NCBI RefSeq assembly: GCF_001261735.1
Contig: NZ_CVRP01000022.1
Location: 1 to 57,916, forward strand
Direction of reading: 5' to 3'
From: Dysgonomonas sp. BGC7
Lineage (GTDB): Bacteria; Bacteroidota; Bacteroidia; Bacteroidales; Dysgonomonadaceae
DNA: 57,916 nt
Part shown: piece by piece, positions 52,404-57,916 of the stretch
How positions within the stretch are numbered: position 1 is the first letter of the stretch
Layout of the letters: the number at the start of each line of letters is the position of its first letter
Notes under the pieces: generated by a model
Told to the model about the DNA's origin: nothing
Database searches by the model: none
The model's input: the letters and a program-made list of their open reading frames with translations, nothing else
Program-made: the position numbers and the translations under genes

Positions 52404-52678
52404 ATGCAACCCTCATCTATAAGTCTTTCCAGATAGCCCCGTTTCACATAAGCCTTACTATTTGCCCCGCTACCTATCTTCTTTTGTTCTATTATCCCCT
52501 CTTTTACATATCGCTGATAAGTATTGCGATTTATTTTTAATATCTCGCAGACCTCAACAGGGGTTAACAGATCCTTCTGTCTTTCGACCAGTATCTTATC
52601 CAATTTAAGCTCTATGGATGCAAGGCGGCTCTTTGCCTCGTTCCATTCGCGGATCGGTATGATTATAGTTCTTTGCAT
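52400..52678 (-). CDS. HTH_17 / excisionase-like DNA-binding protein
   Basis: The 92-residue protein has a MerR-like helix-turn-helix: TPVEVCEILKINRNTYQRYV, followed by the wing KKIGSGANSKAYVKR. The N-terminal 35 residues form a short helix with a charged stretch. Such proteins act as excisionases or regulators for the adjacent Rep gene. It lies between the helicase-methyltransferase and Rep-like genes and is coupled to the latter by an ATGA overlap. Confidence 0.75.
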   Translation of the reverse strand: MQRTIIIPIREWNEAKSRLASIELKLDKILVERQKDLLTPVEVCEILKINRNTYQRYVKEGIIEQKKIGSGANSKAYVKRGYLERLIDEGCI

Positions 52679-52689
52679 AGGAGATATAA

Positions 52690-55380
52690 TTATACAGTTT
52701 CCACGATATCAAATAGAGACGGCATTAATACTTCTTCCTCTGCGGCCCGGCAATAAACGGAACCGTCTAAGAAATATTTATGAGCCAATTCAATTATAAT
52801 TGCTTTACGCTTTTTTAATATTGATCTATAGGCCACTGTTCCAATACCCCCAAACGGATCAAGAATCGTATCGCCGATATTACTACATTGCTCTATTACG
52901 CGGTCTACTATGTCGAATTGAAGAGGACAAAGATGCATTTCTTTACCTTTCCCTGATTGAAGGGTATTAAGAGTAAGCATACGTGTTATATCTGTCCAAA
53001 CCTCATCACTCCAGCTCTGAGGCTGTAATAACATAAATCCGGAAGGAAGCTTACCATGAAGTTCCAATGTTTCTGCGATAGTAACCACATGCTCAAAATC
53101 CCATACTTCGCTCAAAGAATACCGTTTAAATTCCTGAAATATGACATCACAATCCAACTTCGCCAGCTCATCGGGTGTAAGACATCTATTGCCAGAACTG
53201 CGTGTATATCCGTGTGCATCCATCTGCCATCGGGCCCTACTATATGGAATCATTTCCTTTTCACACTTATGGCAATAAAAAGTTCCTTTTTCCTCTGTGC
53301 TCTCATATTTTTTATGAATTTTAGTTTTGCAATTTGGACACTCAACATAATCATTGTCTGAACTCACATAGTGTTTTCCTTTTACTACCGGTATATCGGC
53401 ATAAGCATTTGTCCGATCGGTCTGAGGTTTGCGAAAGTATAATAGATATTCAGGCATACCTACACCCATTTTAGAACCATCTTTACACTGCTCTGTCCAT
53501 CCTAAACGATAGGTTTGATTATTCTCCCTTACGACATCAGTTACGATTGTTTTCATCCCCATGTATGCAAAACCATGTTTTTTGTAATGGTTTATAGCAT
53601 CCAAATGAAAAGGATAAACTTCTTGACATCCCATGCCCGATAATCCCATAGGCACTATACGATCTTTCACATGAATAACAGCCAAACGACCGGGCATTAA
53701 TACTCTATAAAGATTCGGGGTTAAGAAATCCATTTGTTTAAAGAACTCTTCATTACTTTCCGAATGTCCGTAATCGGCATAGTTAGGAGAATACTCATAC
53801 TGAGTAGAGAAAGGAATAGATGTATGTATAAGCCCTATAGTATTATCCTGATAGCGTTTTTTATCTGCTAGTTCAGGAACATTGTCATTGTTAACACTTG
53901 TGTATGTCTTTCCTTTTATTTCCATACGCTCAACTCCTATTTTTCGAGTAAGGGCTTGTGCCATTTCCGCATGGGATAATCCGTACTTCTTTATTATCTC
54001 AGTCATTTTTCGTATCAGTTTATTATGTTTTTTCCATTTGTCCTCTAGCGATTTGCGAACATTACGTTCAGCTTCAGTGTAAATGAGATCTACTCTAACT
54101 GTATTCTTTTGAAGAAATCGCTGCAAACGATGTATAGATTGTATGAAATCATTAAACTTATAACCTATGCCCAGATATATAGCCCAACTACAATAACGTT
54201 GAAAGTTGCAGCCGCTACCAGCTATTACGGGTTTCGCTGCCAGTTCAGGAATATGACCGTATGAAAAATCATGTATTGCCTCTTCTCTCTTTTCATAATC
54301 CTGTGATCCATATATTGAGGTTATACCTGTTATTGCCTTTTCTATTGATCTTCGCTCATCTTCAAGATCGTGCCATATAATACGATGTGCATGCGGATTC
54401 TCACTCCGTAATTCTATCATTTTGTCAATACGTGCGTCAAGACTTTCTCGCTTTTCTTTGGCCGATTGCTGCAAACCCAATGCTACATCCTTAAACATCC
54501 GGAATTGTCCACTCTTCTCAACCTCACTTTTGCTATGATCGGTAGGTATTTCATGCCATCGAAGATCAAGTTCAGGCAAGATATACCCCTCATCGTCCGC
54601 AGGGTTGCCCGTTATGTCGGAAGGCATATTCACAAATACGGCCCATGAAGCAATCCACATCCAGAAATCCTCCTCCATGTGTTCGAGTAATATCAGGTTA
54701 TCGGCTTTTGTAGAATCACGTTTAAAAAACCGTGTCTTTGCCTGCGATATATCCATGATACCCAGAAAATCAGCATAGGTTAGCAGTTCTATATAGTCAT
54801 TAGGTGATGGTGTCGCCGTAGCTACAAAACGATATTTTACATTCTCTTTTCCGCGTCTAACTTGCATAGGTCCGGCATCACCCGTAAACAAACGCATATA
54901 TTCACGAAAGGTCTTAGAACTGCCGCCACCCCTCAGTGTAGAGGCTTCGTCAAGACTTGCCACCTGAAATAATCGAGGATCAAGACGTCCGTCACGTACA
55001 CTTTCGTAATTCGTTAGATAGATACCATCTCCTTTTACCTCATTATTGCGACGTATAAACCTAGGGGCTTCACTCCATCCCAATATATTTACTGCATCTT
55101 CTATAAATTCCTGCCTTACATTCAAAGGAAGATTTATAAGTCCCCTATTAGTGGATGACTTTTCAAGCATACAGCGGACAGCTTCCAATTGGGTTACAGT
55201 CTTATGAAGCCCGAATGAGGCAAAGCAAGCCCTCTTGCCGCCTTCTACAAGCCATTTTACCATCAGCTTATTATGCAACTTCATGCGAGGGTTTATTTCG
55301 TCTAAATCCAGTTTAAAGCCATAATTCTCTGCGATCTTTATTTTTCCTTTAAGGAATGCGTTATACTCTTTTTCTTCCAT
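52690..55380 (-). CDS. SNF2-like helicase fused to a DNA methyltransferase
   Basis: This 896-residue protein has an N-terminal SF2/SNF2-like region: a Walker A variant ASFGLHKT near residue 57, a DExx-like LDEAS, a TATPSPNDY motif III and a QSIHRLQRF motif VI. The C-terminal 350 residues form a beta-class N4/N6 methyltransferase with motif IV reading HTSIPF near residue 545 and motif I DPFGGIGT near residue 855. A zinc ribbon (CPNCKTKI, CHKCEK) lies between. Both catalytic motifs are non-standard: GxGKT reads GLHKT and SPPF reads SIPF. It may remodel and modify phage DNA, or defend against host restriction. Confidence 0.75.
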   Translation of the reverse strand: MEEKEYNAFLKGKIKIAENYGFKLDLDEINPRMKLHNKLMVKWLVEGGKRACFASFGLHKTVTQLEAVRCMLEKSSTNRGLINLPLNVRQEFIEDAVNILGWSEAPRFIRRNNEVKGDGIYLTNYESVRDGRLDPRLFQVASLDEASTLRGGGSSKTFREYMRLFTGDAGPMQVRRGKENVKYRFVATATPSPNDYIELLTYADFLGIMDISQAKTRFFKRDSTKADNLILLEHMEEDFWMWIASWAVFVNMPSDITGNPADDEGYILPELDLRWHEIPTDHSKSEVEKSGQFRMFKDVALGLQQSAKEKRESLDARIDKMIELRSENPHAHRIIWHDLEDERRSIEKAITGITSIYGSQDYEKREEAIHDFSYGHIPELAAKPVIAGSGCNFQRYCSWAIYLGIGYKFNDFIQSIHRLQRFLQKNTVRVDLIYTEAERNVRKSLEDKWKKHNKLIRKMTEIIKKYGLSHAEMAQALTRKIGVERMEIKGKTYTSVNNDNVPELADKKRYQDNTIGLIHTSIPFSTQYEYSPNYADYGHSESNEEFFKQMDFLTPNLYRVLMPGRLAVIHVKDRIVPMGLSGMGCQEVYPFHLDAINHYKKHGFAYMGMKTIVTDVVRENNQTYRLGWTEQCKDGSKMGVGMPEYLLYFRKPQTDRTNAYADIPVVKGKHYVSSDNDYVECPNCKTKIHKKYESTEEKGTFYCHKCEKEMIPYSRARWQMDAHGYTRSSGNRCLTPDELAKLDCDVIFQEFKRYSLSEVWDFEHVVTIAETLELHGKLPSGFMLLQPQSWSDEVWTDITRMLTLNTLQSGKGKEMHLCPLQFDIVDRVIEQCSNIGDTILDPFGGIGTVAYRSILKKRKAIIIELAHKYFLDGSVYCRAAEEEVLMPSLFDIVETV

Positions 55381-55637
55381 TACCTTTTATCTTTCTCAAA
55401 CTGTTTATACTTTTCCTCATCCAACACAAAGAAGCCTTTAGCCTTGCGGATAGCTTCACAATAATGAAGTGATTCTTCTCCCGGTACTATAACTCCATAA
55501 CCCAAAGGCACACAATAGCCTAATGCCTTACATTTCCACATATGGCCGAATCGCTTATTTTCACCTTCATTGTTGCGACAGTATTCGCACCGGGCAATAA
55601 TAGGAGGAAATTCCGTCTGTTTGGCTTTCTTACTCAT
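55380..55637 (-). CDS. Small cysteine-rich early protein
   Basis: From the ATG at 55637 this 85-residue protein begins MSKKAKQTEFPPIIARCEYC. It has four or five cysteines (CEYC, MWKCKALGYC, HYCEAI) that could bind zinc. Its start lies within the last codons of the DUF4494-FtsK gamma gene and its stop overlaps the next start by one nucleotide. Family not recognised. Confidence 0.6.
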   Translation of the reverse strand: MSKKAKQTEFPPIIARCEYCRNNEGENKRFGHMWKCKALGYCVPLGYGVIVPGEESLHYCEAIRKAKGFFVLDEEKYKQFEKDKR

Positions 55638-56304
55638 GTTCCTCATTTATCAGCACACGCCGGGGCGATGCTCCGTTAAACGGTCCTACAATACCTTGTT
55701 GCTCCAACGCATCTAATAGCCTGTTAGCACGGTTGTAGCCTATTGAGTAGGTACGCTGTAGTAATGATGGGCTAACGGTTGTATGATGTGCCAATAGATC
55801 TTTCGCCTGATCATATAGAGGATCTTCATATATCCCATCCAAAAGATCGGGCTCCTGCTTTGGCTTTTCCGCTTTATCGGCATCATAAGGAAATATATCC
55901 ATTATGCCAGTTTCGGTTAACGATCCGATTGTATAATCAGCCATTGTTCCTTCCATCCCTTTTTCGATGACCTTCAGAGCTTCTTTTATATCGCATGCCT
56001 GTACAAGCATATTCGAAGGCGTTTTCTTTTCCTGTCCGTTCTTTTCGTCCAACGTGATGAAATATACTTTTGCCCTGAAATAGCGATCCCCATTCTTATT
56101 GAAAAATATTTCGCTTAGTTTCGCTCGCTTTATATCGGCGACACTGAATTCTCCGGAGATATAAGGCTTAATGTTTTCTATTATACGGGCCTCAGCCTCA
56201 GTAAAAGACAACGCATCGACCAAATAAGACTCTGTTACTTTCTTTTGTTGACCATTCTCCAGTTGCTTGTCATAGCTTATCTTACATTCAAACCAATTGT
56301 GCAT
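55630..56304 (-). CDS. DUF4494 domain fused to FtsK gamma domain
   Basis: The 224-residue protein has two parts. Residues 1-140 match DUF4494 of Bacteroidetes (WFECKISYDKQLENG). The C-terminal 65 residues (about 158-222) match the FtsK gamma winged helix: DPLYDQAKDLLAHHTTVSPS and RTYSIGYNRANRLLDALEQQ, followed by IVGPFNGASPR. In full-length FtsK this domain reads KOPS sequences and activates XerD at dif. No motor is present here. It might recruit host FtsK/Xer functions or bind phage DNA. It starts at 56304. Confidence 0.75.
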   Translation of the reverse strand: MHNWFECKISYDKQLENGQQKKVTESYLVDALSFTEAEARIIENIKPYISGEFSVADIKRAKLSEIFFNKNGDRYFRAKVYFITLDEKNGQEKKTPSNMLVQACDIKEALKVIEKGMEGTMADYTIGSLTETGIMDIFPYDADKAEKPKQEPDLLDGIYEDPLYDQAKDLLAHHTTVSPSLLQRTYSIGYNRANRLLDALEQQGIVGPFNGASPRRVLINEEHE

Positions 56305-56316
56305 GATTATTTATTT

Positions 56317-56634
56317 TTAGGTGAAATAAAATGTTTTGCCACTACCGACTCCGAAACTTTGCTGCTTAATAGTAACTGTAAAAGGGAAGCCATTTTCAGG
56401 TATTTTATCAAGTACCTGTTTTAAGTTTTCCGAATTGGTAAAGAATTTATAATCGTTATTGTTATGCCGTATCTTTATTACATACCTATCAGGACCATGC
56501 TGTGTTTTTACTCCCTTTTGAAAAGCAATCACAATTATTTCACAGTTAATAATATCCGTAATTGATATTTTAGGCACTTCAAATATTTTACTATTGTTCT
56601 GTATCTTAATTCCAAGCTCCGAGAACTTCTTCAT
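56317..56634 (-). CDS. Small protein overlapping the DGR reverse transcriptase
   Basis: The 105-residue protein starts at 56634, 29 nt inside the 3' end of the reverse transcriptase gene, so the two are translationally coupled. It begins MKKFSELGIKIQNNSKIFEV and is beta-rich with an OB-fold-like strand pattern (YVIKIRHNNNDYKFFTN) and a C-terminal Gly-rich FGVGSGKTFYF. An SSB-like or DGR accessory role is conceivable but unproven. It is not an Avd-type four-helix protein. Confidence 0.6.
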   Translation of the reverse strand: MKKFSELGIKIQNNSKIFEVPKISITDIINCEIIVIAFQKGVKTQHGPDRYVIKIRHNNNDYKFFTNSENLKQVLDKIPENGFPFTVTIKQQSFGVGSGKTFYFT

Positions 56635-57604
56635 GCTTAATTATCGTTTTAATTAAATTTCTTGAATTAGAATATTTACACCATCCTATCCATGAGCATA
56701 TCTTTATCCTGTATTCCTTTGCTGTCATTATACTTTTGTTCAACCGGGCTACACGCCTGCAAAAATTCTTCTTTATGCGTTTTCGCAGCATTGTATGTGT
56801 ATGGTAGAATACATAGCCTAAAAAATCTATTCCGCGCGAGACTATGGGAAATACCTGATAGTTTTGTTTCATCTTCAGATTGAGCTTTCCGGATAAATAA
56901 GATCCGATATCTATCCGTAACCGGTGCAGATCCTCTTTACTATCGCACAGGATAACCAGATCATCAGCATACCGGTAGTAATATTTTACCTTCTTTACTT
57001 CTTTCAGCCAATGATCGAAATAGGATAAATACAGATTAGCCAGAAACTGAGAGAGGTAATTTCCGATAGGTATGCCCGGAGCAGAATCTATTATACCATC
57101 TAGCAATACCAGAAGCTTAGTGTCCTTTATTTTCTTCCGGACAATCTGTTTCAATATATCATGGTCTACAGATGGATAGAACTTTGTGATATCCATTTTC
57201 AGACAATAAGTAGTTTCTTTCCGGTTTCTCAAATCGCGCCTGATATGTTTCCATGCCCCGTGTATGCCTTTGCCCTTGATGCTTGAATAAGAATGCGAGA
57301 TAAACACAGAGGTCCATATATCTTCCAATACGTTCATTATCGCATGCTGTACAACCCTGTCACTGAACGGTAAGCTATAGATGGTACGCTCTTTAGGATC
57401 GCGGATAACGAATACATTGTATTCCGATGTAACATAAGTTTCGTTCATCAATACTTTTTGTATCTGAAGAATGTTTCTATCCAGATCCTTCTCGAACTGC
57501 AATACACCTCTTGTTTTCGATTTACCTTGCTTTGCCTTACTGTAAGCTAGATAAAGATTATCCAAATCGTATATTCTACTGTATAAGTTTCCTTTTCGCT
57601 TCAT
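56606..57604 (-). CDS. DGR reverse transcriptase
   Basis: This 332-residue reverse transcriptase starts at the ATG at 57604 (MKRKGNLYSRIYDLDNL); an in-frame GTG at 57646 adds 14 residues not typical of the family. Finger and palm motifs are present: KMDITKFYPSVDH with the catalytic Asp near 138, the DGR-specific IGNYLSQ near 180-186 (other RTs read QGxxxS), and YRYADDLV with Asp214/215. It lacks group II intron maturase and retron-type features. It would copy the template repeat RNA with adenine errors. Gene order, target then template then RT, is the classical DGR layout. Confidence 0.92.
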   Translation of the reverse strand: MKRKGNLYSRIYDLDNLYLAYSKAKQGKSKTRGVLQFEKDLDRNILQIQKVLMNETYVTSEYNVFVIRDPKERTIYSLPFSDRVVQHAIMNVLEDIWTSVFISHSYSSIKGKGIHGAWKHIRRDLRNRKETTYCLKMDITKFYPSVDHDILKQIVRKKIKDTKLLVLLDGIIDSAPGIPIGNYLSQFLANLYLSYFDHWLKEVKKVKYYYRYADDLVILCDSKEDLHRLRIDIGSYLSGKLNLKMKQNYQVFPIVSRGIDFLGYVFYHTHTMLRKRIKKNFCRRVARLNKSIMTAKEYRIKICSWIGWCKYSNSRNLIKTIIKHEEVLGAWN

Positions 57605-57667
57605 GCCTTTGTTTCTTATCGGAGCGTTCGGTATTCCTACTAACACCTTTTGAATATTTGTTTTTCG

Positions 57668-57686
57668 CCAAGGGGCGGGGCCTTTG
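57668..57686 (-). ncRNA. Candidate structured segment between TR and RT
   Basis: CCAAGG and CCTTTG flank a GC-rich loop and can pair with one mismatch. The block GGGGCGGGGCC is unusually GC-rich for this AT-rich window. In known DGRs the RNA downstream of the template repeat is folded and needed to prime cDNA synthesis, and this segment sits in that place. Confidence 0.4.
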
Positions 57687-57705
57687 CTCTGATTAATGTT
57701 TTACA

Positions 57706-57785
57706 ATTGTGGGAACCCGAACCCGCGTTCGCATTCGTGTTATCGTAATTCGAGTTCTTGAAAGCGAACGCAGAAGGACTACAGG
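57706..57785 (-). repeat. DGR template repeat (TR)
   Basis: On the minus strand the sequence reads in frame as CSPSAFAFKNSNYDNTNAN, then AGSGSHN, with many AAC/AAT codons, the signature of a DGR template. Positions 57706-57733 align over 28 nt to the variable repeat at 57889-57916: all 23 non-adenine positions are identical, and 4 of the 5 adenines are changed. The 5' boundary near 57785 is a guess because the matching part of the VR is beyond the edge. Confidence 0.88.
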
Positions 57786-57810
57786 TTCAAAGCAAACAGC
57801 CCTGTTTCTA

Positions 57811-57916
57811 TTATTTCAGTTGAACAGCTTCCCAAACTTCAGGAAACGTTTTGCCAATATGATCGGCTGCGATCTCGCTTAAAACGCGAAGGCGGGAACC
57901 CGAACCCGCGTGCGCA
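57811..57916 (-). CDS. DGR target gene, C-terminal end (5' part beyond window)
   Basis: The last 34 codons of the diversified protein are visible. They begin AHAGSGSRL, the end of the variable repeat in frame, and continue with a constant tail RVLSEIAADHIGKTFPEVWE and AVQLK before a TAA at 57811. The VR at the C-terminus of a target is the usual DGR arrangement, in which the repeat encodes the ligand-binding face of a C-type lectin or Ig-like fold. The GSRL closing of the repeat is common in such targets. The rest of the gene lies outside the window. Confidence 0.85.
   Translation of the reverse strand, partial: AHAGSGSRLRVLSEIAADHIGKTFPEVWEAVQLK
57889..57916 (-). repeat. DGR variable repeat (VR), 3' end
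   Basis: This 28-nt piece is the visible end of the VR. Compared with the TR on the minus strand, position 5 is A to C, position 24 is A to G, position 26 is A to C and position 27 is A to T, while all other positions agree. Its GC-rich core GCGGGTTCGGGTTCC would be the initiation of mutagenic homology. A short stem (TCGC, 7-nt loop, GCGA) lies immediately downstream. Confidence 0.88.

Noticed and set aside
56606-57646. Group II intron or retron identity for the reverse transcriptase
   Set aside because: No maturase or endonuclease domain and no msr/msd-like RNA are evident, while the IGNYLSQ motif and adjacent TR/VR pair fit a DGR.
22155-57916. CRISPR array or defence island
   Set aside because: No regularly spaced repeats beyond the two-copy 25-nt element were seen and no cas or recognised defence genes are present.

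Overview
This is an AT-rich Bacteroidetes chromosome segment, probably Bacteroidales and possibly Dysgonomonas-like. The assignment rests on Bacteroidetes-type promoters (TTTG / TAnnTTTG), a GH13 branching enzyme, Bacteroidetes-style lipoproteins, families such as DUF3109 and DUF4494, and an integrase lacking the usual first catalytic arginine. The genus is inferred.

Positions 1-22,154 are ordinary host chromosome. In order they hold a mannose-6-phosphate isomerase (cut by the left edge), glgB, a YhcH/YiaL protein, a lipoprotein, a DUF805 membrane protein, an M3 peptidase, efp, radC, a DUF59 protein, an LpxH-like hydrolase, an LrgA/LrgB pair, an ABC-F ATPase, an MFS transporter, a Gfo/Idh/MocA oxidoreductase, and a minus-strand cluster (DUF3109, Nudix, a 998-residue TPR protein, an outer-membrane beta-barrel). 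A tRNA-Arg(CCT) gene ends the host part.

From the tRNA to the right edge lies a tailed-phage prophage of more than 35 kb whose right end is not seen. A plus-strand tyrosine integrase sits beside the tRNA. Nearly everything else is on the minus strand, so in transcription order it reads from right to left: a reverse transcriptase with its template repeat, DNA-metabolism genes (DUF4494-FtsK gamma fusion, helicase-methyltransferase fusion, HTH, Rep-like protein, cytosine methyltransferase, HAD, ASCH, many small proteins, a Com-like zinc ribbon), a strong terminator, then packaging (TerS, TerL, portal), capsid (protease, major capsid), tail (tube, tape measure, baseplate), an SGNH-hydrolase tail protein, and a lysis cassette (holin, M15 peptidase). 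A few plus-strand cargo genes, two lipoproteins and a two-helix membrane protein, interrupt this order.

The most interesting system is at the right edge: a diversity-generating retroelement (DGR). The RT has the DGR-type IGNYLSQ and YADD motifs. Upstream is an AAY-rich template repeat, and upstream of that is the C-terminal end of a target gene whose variable repeat matches the template at all 23 aligned non-adenine positions while differing at 4 of 5 adenines. The target gene is cut by the window edge, so its identity is unknown. Other notable points are a 25-nt repeat upstream of two late gene blocks, a major capsid protein with hydrophobic N-terminal segments, an HExxH membrane protein in the lysis cassette, and a possible gene II/X-type replication protein in a double-stranded DNA prophage.
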